A DNA stretch of 64,000 bases, taken from assembly GCA_015657535.1 (NCBI GenBank), contig JADHZB010001057.1:37924-101923 (forward strand). The letters are read 5' to 3'. Source of the DNA: Nephromyces sp. MM_2019. Lineage: Eukaryota > Apicomplexa > Aconoidasida > Nephromycida. Made by a program: the position numbers and the translations under genes. Shown one piece after another: positions 33,624 to 47,030 of this stretch; position 1 is the first letter of the stretch; each line of letters begins with the position of its first letter. Below the pieces are notes generated by a model. The model ran no database searches. It was not told the origin of the DNA and saw only the letters and a list, made by a program, of their open reading frames with translations.

Positions 33624-36600
33624 AAAATCAGTTGGTATTGTAGCAGATTGCATACTTTTTAATGCGAATTTGCCTCTGCTGCTAATTCCTGTCAAGCTTA
33701 TCTTTAATATCTTGTAGCTACTCGGTTTTTATTGAAAATTTTGCTTATCTCCCTTTGTACAGCGATACTTTGATTTTTTGTGTACTATCACGCGAGAACT
33801 TTGTCTTTTGTTCTTCTGATGTGGGATAGCTCCTAGTCCTCTTATGAGTGATACTATGTTGATTATTCATCATAAATCTAGGGTATGGTGCTGTAGCAAT
33901 GAAGTATAGACTTTTTGAAGCTTTTTTTATGTTGAATTCCTCTTTGGGTCCTCCTTTTTGTGTATCAATAATGTAGGACAGGAGGCAATTTTTTTATTTT
34001 TAAGTACCGTAGCATAATACTATGAAAATGGCAAATTTGCTGCTATAATATATATATATTGTATGTACTAGCTTATTTTGTTGTGCAGTCCATATGCTGT
34101 TTTGCTTCTTTAGGATGTATGATGCATTTTTAGATCATCTCGCTATTTGCTGCTGATTAGACATATTCTACAAAAACTGCAATGGTACCAGAATGTCACA
34201 TAACCCGCTTTTGTTCTCACTTTGATTGAACTCATGGCGATACTACCTGAAAAAATTTGGAGACCTAGCTTCATCAAAAAATGGCTTATACTACATTTAA
34301 CTTGATAAGCTATCTCTAGTGGCCTAGTTTCACTGCGTTAATATATATGCTTTTGTATTCTTCGAGCCATCAAGCAGGCGAAAATCTTTGTAGTTGCTAC
34401 ACATGTTTGTTATTGAACGAATACAGATTTAGTTGTTGACAGTGTTTATATTGCATGTCATTTATCGAACCATGCGTACTAGCTAGTATGCCTTATATTT
34501 TCACATTGATTCTCGTTAGTGAAGTGCAGATGTGGGTGCTCATAATTTTTTTAAAAGATCTTGTTTGTGGTTTATTTGATATGTCAGCGTTACTGGCGGA
34601 ACTTTCGGCGTGTGATACTGTATTATGGGAGCCATTTTATGGGTTTTTAGTGTAAATAAGTACTGCTCCACTTCTTACATTATCCATTACTAGTGCTTTC
34701 AATGAACTTTGAGGTGAGCTCCGGCTTTGATTTTTATTCCCAGAAACATTTTGCTCTAGTTCTAATCAAAACTGCCTTACAGGCGCTTTCTTATTAAATT
34801 TTTGTTATCTTTTTGGGGTTGCAAAATGAGCCATGTTGGCTTTTTTTAGTAGTGGGCTAATGTCGGCTTGTATTTTCCCCTTCAAAATGAGTATGCATGT
34901 ACTATTTTAAATAAAGGATGACATTGCAGTTTTTAATATGAGGCTATATGATCAGCAGTGGAGAACTAATATTTGCAGCTTTATATTCTTAGTAGTATGA
35001 GATTCGCAGCTGCTAACCACGTACATTTTACCTTCCTATGAGCGCATCTGATTATGCTCCATCTTACAGTGTGAGGCGGCAACTCCTCTTGGAAGAAAGT
35101 TTGGGAATTGAGTTTGTCGTGTAAAAATGTAGCGATACTTTTCTACGAATGCTAGTCATCAAAAGACCCTTTTTACTTTCCAATCTGGAGTGTGATGCTC
35201 TCAAGGGCTGTAATTATAACAAGTCAACTTCCGGTAATTGTCTTATCGTGGTTTTGGTTTGCATATCCTTCGATAATCGAAGAAAAGGTCGACTTGCCTA
35301 ATATGAAAGTACTGCAGCATTTTTTTCTTAGTGCCCTCTGAGCAGTTTCTGCCGAACTGGCCTGATGATATTCTTAGTCGCTACCAACCGGAGATCCCAC
35401 TGGATTGCGGTATCTACAAAGCTCAGCTGACTATCGCATGAAATTGCTGATGGACTCCATCCGTCAATTGTCATTCTGGATTCTTGTGTATAGTTGCAGA
35501 TAGCTCTTAACCGCATAAGAGTGAGCCAAATTAATGTTCTTTTATTTCCTTATAATTGATAAACTACATCGAACATGTAATGCTAGTATAAATATTCAAG
35601 AAGGCTTCTCGCTTTATTCCAAAATGAATGCCACTAAAGAAGCTGGAATGTCGATCACATCTACTTGTCGCACTAACTGCATAAGGTAGGCACTATTCTT
35701 ATACTTTTTGACGGCTTCTGAAGTTGCTGTGCTTTTAGTGACTTCAAAGCACTGTTGGAATGTTTCTATTAAAGTCCGTACTTCAATTAATTCCAAGATT
35801 GGCTGATATTACTCTGTATAGCTGCCGGGTGCTACAAGTTAGAGCATTCCCGGTGCGATCAGTGTAGTCACGCGGCACTACGCTGACTTCCCAAAATTTA
35901 CTACAGATTTATAAGGATTTTAGTGGTCAATGAGTGGCTTGTATATACGTGCGAATTCTGATTGTAGTTTGACTATGTGCTCTTTTTGCAGCTTTCTGTC
36001 TTTTTTTTTCGCCGATAACACCTTTGTATTTAGTATTGCTACGTGACTTTTCATAGTTCCGAGGATACAAGTCTATCTTCTAATTTTGAACTGATACCTC
36101 TAAAAATTGGAAAAAATTCCTAGCACATTATAGCAAAGTAAGATGCGAGCTAAATAATATTGGTGAATATTGTCTTTCTCTTTCGCAAGCGCTCTGCCAG
36201 GCAAAAAATTGTGAGCAAACAAATATTTTTGATTTTTTTCTACCCGAATAGCTGTATATCCCTTGACTTCCGTAATTTTCTGCGTATTGCGATGAAATTG
36301 CCTTGTTATACAATTATATTTCTACCTTTTTCTTCAATATGATGTCAGCGGAATATATTCTTTTTCAATTCTGCATGCCATGAACTCCTATATCGTGGGC
36401 CGACGCGATTGAAAAATATACCATCACCTCTTCGGCTACAACTTCTCGATAGAAAAAATTAAATATTTCCATTTTCAACTAAGAGGTAGTTACTATTTAT
36501 ATCGCATATAAATTTGCAGTTAGGCGCAAAGTTACGATATACTTTCTTAAAACAATGGCCTGAAACACAGAATCTAACTATCTGTAAGTCTTTATTTATA

Positions 36601-39600
36601 CTGGAGCTGACCAAGAAGAATAATTAGAATACTCATGTTGCACTTCATAATCCTGAACTAGACTACGGAGAGACGGTTATTTTACTTAGTTGATAACGGT
36701 TGGATATACGAATATCATATTTTTCACTAAGTGCTTTTGAAATTTTTCAAGATGAAAGTACAAATAAAACTGCATCCTACTGCTTGCACATTTTCTGCGC
36801 AAACTTGTTCCACTTGGCATGTAGCATCACGATTATACAAGGAATTTTTTTTATAGCTGTTCTGCTAAATCTTTATCAATATGAGTAGCTCGATTAACTT
36901 TCGATATTTAGGCTAGTAGCTCTAAAAAATACTTAGGTGGGAGCTTGAGCATACAAGTAAGTGATACAGTACTATTTGATATTAGCATATAACAACTTTT
37001 TGCAAAAAACTGCCGGGATTTTCCGCTAGCGTTAAGCTTCTTAAATTTCGCTGCTATCGAAGCCTTCTTTTTGTCGCACAAATTATCGCGGTTTTACATA
37101 ACTCAAGAGCCTCTACTTAGTGCATTTAAGGTTAATTCATCTTTTCTGGAGTCACTTCGGAGTGCTTTCTAAGACACCTTTGAGAGCTTCAGGCAACCTC
37201 CCCGCTGACTGCTTCAAATGTAACGGACATTTCGAATTTTCGACTGCTTGCCATCCTATAATGATTGATAAGTGGGCACATTAAGGACCACGAGGTATTG
37301 CAGCTACAGTCATTAGTTATCGCTGTGATTATAAATTGCAACTTCTGAAGAGAAGCACTTTTGAGTGAAGCTATTACCACTTAGAGGATTGCAATTCTCC
37401 TCCTTTCCTGGATTGACAAGGCTTGCCTTGGGAAGTGGAGAGCATATACTCGGAGCTATCGCTATCCTGCTAACTGCTTATAAGTGTTTCGTAACTTTTT
37501 TATTAAGCCCAAATTTGAAGGGTACGATGCATCCAAAATCAAAGATGCAGGTACACAACAAGCGATTTAACCATTGCTTGAGGCCGGGCGAGACTTCAAC
37601 TTGCGCAAAAAGCATTCAGGGTAGCTATATTATAGGACGCTATTAGTTCTGCATACCTAGTTGCATGCATTGGCTTCTATATATTTTCAGGTTAAAAATC
37701 TATTATTTCTAGAGATACTCATGTATTGATAAGCCTTGACACGTAGGGAATCATTTTTTTGATGGTTCATCAATGGATTACACTTTTTGCCCGATTAACA
37801 CACTATGTAGGGGACAACAGATGCGCTACCTAACATTTAACATGTTGACCGCGAAAGAGTGCCCCTACTTTTTCGACCTCGTCCACATACTATGGCTAGC
37901 ATCACACAATTGAATTTCGGTAAAGGACACCTGGTAAGGATTGTATTCTCATTAAATTTTATCGCTGGCAGGCCACACCGCTTATACCTTTAACAGCACT
38001 ACTATACGCATGGAGTTGTATATAAGGTGCGTAAAATTACTATGGTACAAAAAAAGATTTTCGGCGCTGAAGAAGACCTAATAGATGGGGTGTCACTAGC
38101 ACACATGGGCAACAATACCGTTTATCCTAGCGATCCAGGGCACACCCTGAAATCTCAAAATCCTGAAGATGATTTTATATCTAATTACGCCCTTCAGGTT
38201 AGACAGAAATACAAGTATGTTATGCTATTAAATAATGCCTACTTTCCTTTCTCTAGCATTTGAGCTCACAGGGCAAAGATTAGCTGTGACGGTAAGGATT
38301 GACTAGAGTTTAAAATTACACGATAATGAACCTAATCAGACAACTAGCTATAACTAGCAGGAGCGTAATGAATACTTCTAAAATATAGCGATTCTCCAGC
38401 ACGCTTCATCACGAATATGCACTTTCATAGATGTTTGTTGTTAGGAAACTAGTACCGCATTCTTTAAATACACTCTACATCGGCTTCCACAATGAGTAAT
38501 GGTATTACACGTGTTGGCAATCAGTGGTTCGTATACTCGAATATTCCTTTTAAATAGAGTATCAAAACGGATATATCTGTATAATTCAGCTCCTGGCCAA
38601 GAGTAATGATTCTTAAAACTCTAAGTAGCCGTCTGGTGGCACGAAAATCGAGTGACATAGAAGGGTGAGATGCTGCAAGCTTAAGTTTCACCTGTGCGTA
38701 TCATTGCTGAGGCGCCTGAAAAATTGCTCCAAGAGAACAGCAGTGAATGTGTATTACGTCGTGTTATGCGTTATTTACATAGTGCGACGCATTCTTGATT
38801 ATACGAGGGATCCCTCGTTGTCTACTTTGACACCGGATTTCTTTGTCCCTTTTCCAGTTGAAAATATCAACTTATTCATTTTTCGTTGCGTCATGCTCAT
38901 TTAAAATTTTTCATCCATTGACCAGGTAATTTAAGCGTGGCAGCTACTAGCACAAAAAGCAAACGAACAATTTGAAGCTGGGATATGCAAGTACAGCGGT
39001 TAAGATAAGCCTGTTCAAAAAAATCATGGTAAGTAAGGGCCATCGAAATATCGTACCTTTGATGCAAGTAATCGTTTTTGCTGCTGATTTGCTTGGATAC
39101 ATGGATTAGAAGTATCTCACTTTCCCATATATATTCTGGAACATCTCATCGAAGAGATTGGCTTGAGTGGAATATAGTTTTGTAGTTCTGATCCCTAGAG
39201 CAGAAAAAATACAAGAGAAGCTATATCGCTTATACATAGAAACGGCGCATATACGCGTGATAACGTTATGCATTTATGCGCATCGTATCGAAATACTAAT
39301 TCGCAAATAAAAAGCTACCTCATCAAAGCTCACTTGCTGCAAATCTATAGGCATGATATAAATTGGTAAAGTAAAAATTGTACTAATATATTTTCTCTTC
39401 CTCATTGAACCGACAATTTACCCTGTTTGCATGAAAATATATTGATGCTGAACTATTAATTTAGTGTAGGAAGGCCATCAAAACTTGCCGTGTCACATTG
39501 GCATTCATTGTTCACTATCTTACATGTCCTTAAAATGTAACATCATGTACCAATAGATTTCTTCGAAATTTGTTCTGGTATCTTTCCTAGAGAAGCTATC

Positions 39601-42600
39601 AAGAAACATTTGCACTCCGAATCACCCATGCAGGAATATGTTGCCGCATACTGACTATCGGAGTAAAAGAAAGCATTAGGTATGTATGCGACCTTATGTA
39701 AGTTATTTAAGGCTATGAAACTGTTCTTAAGGCTAAAGTATTTCCAGATTGTACTATGTGGACCTATAAATTTAGCGCATTAAAAAGTAGTTCAATTATT
39801 CAGGTAGGAGCAATGCCGGGCCATTGTAATCTATTTACTTAAAGTTTGTAATTGATCAGTTCATTGGAACATGGTTTATTTCAGGAGAATTAAGCTTTCT
39901 ATCAGTTAAAAAATATCGAAAGTGCTTTTTTTCCGGGTAAGAGAGTAGTCCTTTTTTGAGCTTTAAACTTTGCATCGTAGAAATCACGGCTGGCTTGACT
40001 TAAACAAGGTGTAGGGAGCTTGTTTTATCAATAAATTCCTGGAGTAGGTATAAGCTTCAGGTGTTCTGCAGTTGCGTTGGCGTAACCCGGTGCGGTGTAG
40101 GCAATCCGGTGGTGCTGCTAACAATGAAAAGCCACAAGACGGCATGATAATTTTTTTACATGGATCTTGGGGCGAGATTCTACATGGAAAGCACCAATTT
40201 TAATTTTTTTTGCTTAAAAAAAAGCCCTATAATTTAGCGTGCCCTGCTGCATGCATGACAGTAATACTTAAGGAAGAAGGCTGCAGGTTCATATATCCAG
40301 AGATGCAAGGCTATTCACGCAAGCGGTAGTCGTGGTTGGTGGGTTTTATCAGGCTTTAATCTGAGATTAGTTTCTCTCGTGTTGCTGCATCTTAATGTGG
40401 CACATTATTTTTAGAGTTCTTAAGAAGCCCATGAATTAAATTTTCGCAGCGGTGAAAGGAATTTTCAAAGAAGCTTTTTACTGTACCAGCTATGAAACTG
40501 CTCTTAGGAAGAGAGATTAAAGTCATAGCGAGAAAAATATTCCGGGCATCGCAGGAAATAAAACTCATAAATCTCTAGAAAATAAGATAGATGTATTGTA
40601 ATTGAAGTTCCCGGTACATTATTAGCATCGAAAGCGTCTGAAGCATCAATGATGCATAAAGTTTGCTAGATGGGCGTAGCATCAACAATGTCTCAGGCAC
40701 CTACCAAAATAACTAGAGCGTGAAATACGCTGCCCGAAATAAAAAGAGGAGAGAAAGTTCTAAGCGAAACAATAAAAGCATATGCACGGTCCACGATAGC
40801 TAAAAGCATTTGCTCCCATCTTTGAAAAATCAGGGAAAAATTATTGTTGCCAATAGGTATCGCACTTTGATTACAGTGCCATTCACTGTCGCACAATATT
40901 CCGGGCATTCCCGGAATTGGTGTTACACACTTCATTTGGTGTTTGGTCAGTACAAAAATTATCTCATTTCTAGGTGAATGTTCGTGTACTTCTTCCAGAA
41001 TTTGTGTTGATCACAAATCAGAATATGTAAATTCATTCTCATTTAGTGCTCTTGGCTATTCCTTCAGTAAAAAGTTGTAGCCACGAGAATGATGCCGTCA
41101 GGTTCCTCTAAGGCTGACCAGGAATTTTCGAATACTGCGGCTAATCGCACTTTCTCTTGCCTGCATCCTCCTCCAGCTAAAATCTTCATGTAGATACTAT
41201 TAGAGCGACTATATGCTTACAATTCACAATTGTCCTACCTGAAAATATATTTGCAGCTATAATCTTTTTTTTAATCAATAAGAAGATTGCCACACTCTCT
41301 GATGCGGGTATTAATTGGCTGATAAGCTATGGCTTAGTAAGAGAAAACAGCTGAAGGTGCAAAAAAAAATACCGGAATATTTCGTGCAGCGGCTTAATAC
41401 CCTTTAATAAGATTAAAATGCAGGGTAGAAATTTCAGAAGCTTTCGCTGGGATAAAGTCACCAGCACCGAAAGTTACGAAGGCTTTATTTGCCAGGATTT
41501 CTCAAGAATTACCAAATCTGCTTGATTCAGGATTATTGTTTCTTTTTTAAATACATAAAGCGGAATATCTAAGGTATCACCGAGGCTTGCAAAAGCATTT
41601 ACACCTAGCCTACCTAGAGTTGTACGTACTTGTAAAACTTGCAATAGGTATATGCAAAAATATGAGCCATCATCTAGTCAAGCGAAGAAACTTTGCATCA
41701 ATAGTAATTCCAAGAAGGGCTTCTTTTAAAAACAAGTCGCTAATGCCACAAGCTTGTGCCTCATATTTGAAAATTTGGCGCAGTATGACGCAACGCTGCA
41801 GTAATTCACCCTCAATTGCAGTCGAAGATTATCTGAAGAAAGAAGAACTTAGCTAGCGAAACAACTAATATATGACACTCGTGCATGGTTCAAAAAGGGA
41901 AATTATAAATAAAGACAATAAACTTAATATTATGAAAACAATTTGACGCACTCCAAGGGATAGCCTGGCAATTAGAGAATAATAGCCTTCAACAGCGGCA
42001 ATGAGGAGGAAGCATATCGTACGGTAGTATCAGCCTTGAATAATAAATCGCATTAAGTTTGATGTTCCCTTAGGGGTGCTCTGTGTTCATCCCTGATCCA
42101 TATGAGTATCGATTTAGAATAATTCAGCAGGTTAAGCATGCTTATGCACGCAGGAAATTTTTGCACTATGCGAAATTAATTAGCTATTTTGGATTACGAG
42201 TTGCTAGGTAGCTTCAAAAATGCCGCAACCATGCACCCCTATACTCAGAAATGAAGCCCTTGCGATAAGGGAACTTAAAAAAAAATACAAATTTACCCTG
42301 CTCACTTGGTCGATAAGAGCTGTTGAGTAGCGCATCAAAAAGTAGTTGACATTGCATGTACTCAGCTGGCCTAAAAAGTTACCCCTAACTGCGGAAAAGG
42401 CATCGCATAAAAGTATATTAGGTGATTATCATGCCCCATAAATTTATCGAGCAAATCAATGCTTTTAAAGAACTATGTGGGGGGAAATATGCGTATTTTA
42501 CTACCTTCCCAGCGTGTGAATTCTCGCCGCAGAAAAACATACACGCCATCAATTACCATAAATCTCGGAATTAAGGTCTGCACCTCTATAGTATGATAGC

Positions 42601-43460
42601 ACCGCTCGTTAAAATTCTGCATTCTCCATTATCATACTGCAGCATTTATGTTATGCAAGAATTCTTGAGAGCATTAGATGGATAGTTGGCTATTCAGTTC
42701 AAACGTCAGCACGGAAAAACTTGATTCAGTCAATAAACAAGCAACTAGCGGGAAGGGTTCTTCGCATTTCAAACTGAGTATACTATGATGATCCTCTAAC
42801 TTTGTACTGTACTGTGGATGACAAAGCATTGCCTCCTTTCCCTCGGTACTGCATGATCACGTAAATCTGTTCAAGATGTTGATACTTTTTAGGCGTTGCA
42901 TGCTACGGTGGTACCGAAACGGCATGCAAGCTGTAGCAGTTGGGAAGTACTGCGCTAGATTTTATTGAGGAATGAGCAATCATTTTCATAATACCCTTCA
43001 ATGATATTTCTTCGCGCATGGTGGAAGGTCATGAAAAAAAAGCCAGCTTTCTTCATACAACCTTTTTTATGTTATTTAATAAGGATAGCAATCAGCGTCT
43101 CCTAGATATGAATTATCTAAGTGGCACTACAGGATTTATCTCTTTTATACATACAGGGGACAGATAAAATGCTTCAATTAAATCCGGTGCAGAATCTGCA
43201 GCCCTGCTGATATAAAAGAAGAAGTATGCCACCTGGAGGACATTTCCTATTTCAAGAGTATTTAAGATATTCCTCTCCAAGTCTAGTAAAAAAACAGCAT
43301 GCACCAAGCGAATTCAAAGATATTTCGCGGGTGACTAGGAGCCTTTATCATGTTTTTCCCCTTCTAGTAAAAATAAATCGTACATTATACGACCACAGTA
43401 TACTATCGTAAGCAGAAAACGGATTTTAAATTATTTTGTGAATAACTTTAACGAGGAGAG
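33624..43460. other. Long gene-poor stretch with scattered possible exons
   Basis: About 9.8 kb without a convincing gene. Possible plus-strand exons: 34587-34637 (LLAELSACDTVLWEPFY), 35066 to about 35122 (VRRQLLLEESLGIEFV, phases match) and a terminal piece 35330-35441 (FLPNWPDDILSRYQPEIP), each after a good acceptor. Possible minus-strand terminal exons: 35614 to about 35803 (includes TFQQCFEVTKSTATSEAVKK) and about 37150-37257 (WQAVENSKCPLHLKQ). An ATG frame at 38042-38197 (MVQKKIFGAEEDLIDG...) ends at CAG/GTTAGA. None shows a known motif, and segments this short occur by chance, so I call no gene. Confidence 0.35.
40898..40917. other. Perfect 8-bp palindrome ATTCCGGG/CCCGGAAT
   Basis: Arms ATTCCGGG and CCCGGAAT flank CATT. 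The half-site AATATTCCGGGCAT also occurs at about 40539-40552, 360 bp away. It might be a regulatory dyad, but no gene nearby is secure. Confidence 0.4.
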
Positions 43461-46400
43461 ATGGCTGTATGCATCCACGCAGATTCTTCTCGGAAGAAGC
43501 CCATCCAAAGTTATGAAGAGGCTACTGCATTGTCTCTAATGCAAACCACTTCTCAAAATACAATTGCTCTGAGAAATGATAAAACTACAACTTTACGCGA
43601 ATGCAAATTTCACTTGAGTCTTACAGCTGATGGAAAAGAGCTGAAAAATTTCCCCTTTTTCCCACCAGAATGCAATCGACTAAAACGGTACCACTGTGCC
43701 GGCTGCCAGTCAGTTGGGCTTCGAAGTATTCCTCCCCAAATTAGGAGGACGCCATCGATACTACTGAAAGGATTAGAACGGCGAAGGAAAAGCAGCACGG
43801 ATACAGCGAATGACATTAGCAAAAAACTTCTGTCCGCAGTTAAAAACAAACTAAAAGATCAGTGCAGCTCGTATCAGCTACCAGCCCCAACGTATGTCAC
43901 AGAAAGAAAAAAAAAAGTCAGCCGATGGCCTTCAACGCTACACTGCTACCAGGCCTACCCAGGAAGTGTGTATGAAGTAATATTTTGCAACAACTCTAAA
44001 GATTATGTATACTGTGAGTTGTATGTCGATGGAATCATGGCAAATCGACACATGCACCTAGTTCCACCTAAAAGCAGTCGAAGGTACAACGCATGGGTTT
44101 CCGCAGAGGCTATTAGGGAGATCCTTCCATGTGAAGAATGGAAAGAAACACAAGTTGATGGGATAGCTCATAACTCTGAAGGTGAAATGAGCGCAGTAAA
44201 ATCAAAAATATCATCGCTAGAATTTTCTAAAGCAGACTTTAGGAAGAGCATGTTCCTTGGGGGCCCGGCAATCGCAGCAGCCCATCGTTTAACGAGGAGC
44301 ATAAGAGGGGGTGGCCCAGCTGCTGTAGACGGGAAACGTGTTGAAGTTCTCAAAGGTAAGAGTTTTCCGAGTGAAGCTTCAGAAGCAAAAGAATCCCCAA
44401 ATACAGAAATTTATAGAGAATATAGGCAATTTGTCTTCGCTACGCCAAAGATAAATGGACCAACAAATAGGATGACTGTATCAAAAAGAAATCACTTGGA
44501 ATGTGGTGCAATAGTCGCAAAAGTATTCGGAGTTATTCAAGTCCCCTTATTACCTTTAAACGAGTTTATTTCAGAAGTTCCTGTACCAACTAGTTACTTA
44601 CTGAAGAGCGTCAACTATGATTTCACCAAGAGCATTTGCGAACGCGAAACGGAAAAGTGCGCGGCTAGGGCGGCTAATGCGGATGTTAGCACAAGCGAGG
44701 ATGAAGAAGCGCCAGAATATTCTTTAAAAAATAGTAGAACACAGGCACTACACAAAAACCCTACTAACGAAGTTGAAATTAAAAAAGGTGGTAAGATGAC
44801 CACAGTAAAAGAAACAGCGGGGGTATCAGGAGATGCTAGCAAGAAATCCAGAATACCCCATAACGTAGAAGCTGAGCATGCAATTCCTACTAAAGAAAAA
44901 CCAAGCTCGGTAATACAAAAAGATGATGAGAAGCTTCCTTCAAGTGATGGACTAGAGGAGTCTTGCAACACTAAACTCGTATATAATGGCCACCAAAGGA
45001 ATACCATTACAGGACAGAATGGTCACTCTGCAAAGTCCCAAGCAAAAAATGTTACAAAGCTAGCCCAGAGAGAGAAAGAGTCAAGCCATGAGCAACACTT
45101 AAACGATGGGAACAAGCAGCTTGTAGAATCAGTGACCAAGCAATACAGAGAAAATGCTCAGGCTGAAGCAAGTAAAGTATCAGCCGAGGAAAGTTTTCAG
45201 CAGGCCAATGATGTCATGTGGAATCCACCAAAGCAGGAAGCTACTAAAAAAGTGGCGCAAAATGAATTTAGAAAACCGAAGGAAGCAGCAGAAAAATTCC
45301 CCAAGTACGCACATGCGTCCTCTATTATCAGAAGCCTGGCAAACACTTTCTCTTATAAGATTGGGGGACGAAGTAGTAGCGAAGATATGAAAAAAAGTAC
45401 GCTTGACTATGTCCCGGATACTGAAGCTGCGCGTAGCGCTGAAGAAATTGATCATGCCTCTCAGCCAACATTATTGAGCTGCTATAGGTCATTCTTTAAT
45501 CCTTTGACGTACCAATATCATCAGAAGAAAAGCTTAAAAATTGACGAACTCTCAAAAACTGCCAAGCAAGAGTACGCAGAAAAAACAAAAAAAGAGGAAG
45601 TAAGAGCATATGCCTCCAGAAGGGTAATATATCGCCAATATACCCCAGCAAACATAGCGGACGTAACTGTAGTACACACCTCAAATCGGATGTTCATCCC
45701 TTGCTACACAGCCTTTGGAGAAGCATATCATGACATTGAAAGATTAACCACCGCGTATCCTTCGTCAGCTGAGCTTCAAATTATAAAACGAATTGAAAGA
45801 GAGATCCAAATGAGTGCGGGACCCCGAACAAAGAGGGCTATCCCGTTTACTAACGACAGTCTTACTGCAGGTGAGGGACAAGAGAATAACCTTCAGGGCT
45901 GCAATAAAAATAACTTGCTTTATTCCCCAGAAAAAATGCAAGCTTCCATAGCCGCTCGAGATGGGTGCATTCAAGCTGAAAAGATAGCTCTCGAAAAGAT
46001 GAATAGAGCATTCTTGAGAACACCAGCTGAAATTAAAGCAGGATGTATAGCCACAGCACAAGATTCACAAAAAATAATCCGCTTGGAAGATAAAAAAAAT
46101 GAATTTGCGTACCGTGAAAGCAACCCGCAAGCAAGCCACCATAACTTGCATTTACAAGTACCATTGAAGTATGATCTATCCAAGCGATACACCTACTGCC
46201 TAACTAGTAAGGCATCGGAGTATGGGGATATATGCCAAATATCAGATTTTCACGAATCCCGAGTGGCATATAGGAAGGATACCCGTGCAGAGCCACTGGA
46301 TATCTTGAAGATCATATACGCAGACGCCCCTCGACTGCTAGGTATGATGGACCAAGGAACAATCAGGGTATCTGGAATTTACAACTATATAGGAAGAGTG

Positions 46401-47030
46401 CGTTCACTCGATATTTTGGGGGCTTACGAAACCGATCCAAAAGCCGTTTTAGAAAATCAGGAACTCAAGGCATGCTACTGCCAGCACATTTCAAGTTCAT
46501 TGCAGCTAAATGAGGAAGGTAACAATACAAGTCGCCGTAAGAACTCGAGGAGCCCTAAGTGTGCTAGGCAGGCAGGGGGGAACATGGTAACGAAGAAGCA
46601 AAAGAGGAATAAAAAGCAAGGCGGAGAAAAGGGTAGCAAAACCATTGTAGAACATAGAAAGGGAGGCGGGGAGCAGCCACCCCAAGGGAAGGGGGAAGCT
46701 AAGCCGAGAAATAGGCCCTCAGCCTTACAAAGTAGAGCAACAAAAGAAGTTAAAACTAATGAAGATAATTGTGCGGGTGGTCGGCGTCCAGAGACAGGGC
46801 AAACAGGCAATCGGAATATTACCCAAGGCCAACAAACGGAGTTGAAAGCTAAAGATGAAGATGACACAAAACAGCGGGAAAAGCAAGCCTGTGAGCAATT
46901 AATACCTGAAACAGTAGCTAACGTTGATAACTCAAAGAAGCAAGCCACGAAGCCAAGCCTAAATGCAGGGAACAATTTAAACAGGAAGAAGAACAAAAAA
47001 AAAAACCATCAACGAAAAATGACTAAATAA
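43461..47030 (+). CDS. Large intronless protein, 1189 aa (unassigned)
   Basis: The longest uninterrupted frame in the window, starting at ATG 43461. The N-terminal half has a probable beta-rich domain at about residues 168-360: SVYEVIFCNNSKDYVYCELYVDG, then YREYRQFVFATPK and GAIVAKVFGVIQV. The order 'YEV-x-N / VDG / R-x-FVFA / G-x-I-x-V' resembles the DUF7918-type domain I know from fungal and protist hypothetical proteins; this is a memory-based, low-certainty assignment. The middle (about 390-640) is a Lys/Glu/Ser-rich disordered region. Around 650-1040 there is a second, Tyr-rich structured part (for example YRQYTPANIADVTVVHTS). The last 150 aa are extremely Lys/Arg/Gln/Asn-rich and end KKNKKKKNHQRK, which could bind nucleic acid or act as a nuclear or nucleolar signal. 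No signal peptide or membrane helix. Unlike its neighbours it has no intron. Confidence 0.85.
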   Translation: MAVCIHADSSRKKPIQSYEEATALSLMQTTSQNTIALRNDKTTTLRECKFHLSLTADGKELKNFPFFPPECNRLKRYHCAGCQSVGLRSIPPQIRRTPSILLKGLERRRKSSTDTANDISKKLLSAVKNKLKDQCSSYQLPAPTYVTERKKKVSRWPSTLHCYQAYPGSVYEVIFCNNSKDYVYCELYVDGIMANRHMHLVPPKSSRRYNAWVSAEAIREILPCEEWKETQVDGIAHNSEGEMSAVKSKISSLEFSKADFRKSMFLGGPAIAAAHRLTRSIRGGGPAAVDGKRVEVLKGKSFPSEASEAKESPNTEIYREYRQFVFATPKINGPTNRMTVSKRNHLECGAIVAKVFGVIQVPLLPLNEFISEVPVPTSYLLKSVNYDFTKSICERETEKCAARAANADVSTSEDEEAPEYSLKNSRTQALHKNPTNEVEIKKGGKMTTVKETAGVSGDASKKSRIPHNVEAEHAIPTKEKPSSVIQKDDEKLPSSDGLEESCNTKLVYNGHQRNTITGQNGHSAKSQAKNVTKLAQREKESSHEQHLNDGNKQLVESVTKQYRENAQAEASKVSAEESFQQANDVMWNPPKQEATKKVAQNEFRKPKEAAEKFPKYAHASSIIRSLANTFSYKIGGRSSSEDMKKSTLDYVPDTEAARSAEEIDHASQPTLLSCYRSFFNPLTYQYHQKKSLKIDELSKTAKQEYAEKTKKEEVRAYASRRVIYRQYTPANIADVTVVHTSNRMFIPCYTAFGEAYHDIERLTTAYPSSAELQIIKRIEREIQMSAGPRTKRAIPFTNDSLTAGEGQENNLQGCNKNNLLYSPEKMQASIAARDGCIQAEKIALEKMNRAFLRTPAEIKAGCIATAQDSQKIIRLEDKKNEFAYRESNPQASHHNLHLQVPLKYDLSKRYTYCLTSKASEYGDICQISDFHESRVAYRKDTRAEPLDILKIIYADAPRLLGMMDQGTIRVSGIYNYIGRVRSLDILGAYETDPKAVLENQELKACYCQHISSSLQLNEEGNNTSRRKNSRSPKCARQAGGNMVTKKQKRNKKQGGEKGSKTIVEHRKGGGEQPPQGKGEAKPRNRPSALQSRATKEVKTNEDNCAGGRRPETGQTGNRNITQGQQTELKAKDEDDTKQREKQACEQLIPETVANVDNSKKQATKPSLNAGNNLNRKKNKKKNHQRKMTK

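Noticed and set aside
36128..36342. Overlapping 60-codon frames on both strands
   Set aside because: Low-complexity, no splice support, lengths expected by chance in AT-rich DNA.
46475..46996. 173-codon minus-strand frame and other antisense frames inside the 1189-aa ORF
   Set aside because: They mirror the Lys-rich plus-strand coding sequence (AAA/AAG gives Phe/Leu on the reverse) and have no independent signal.
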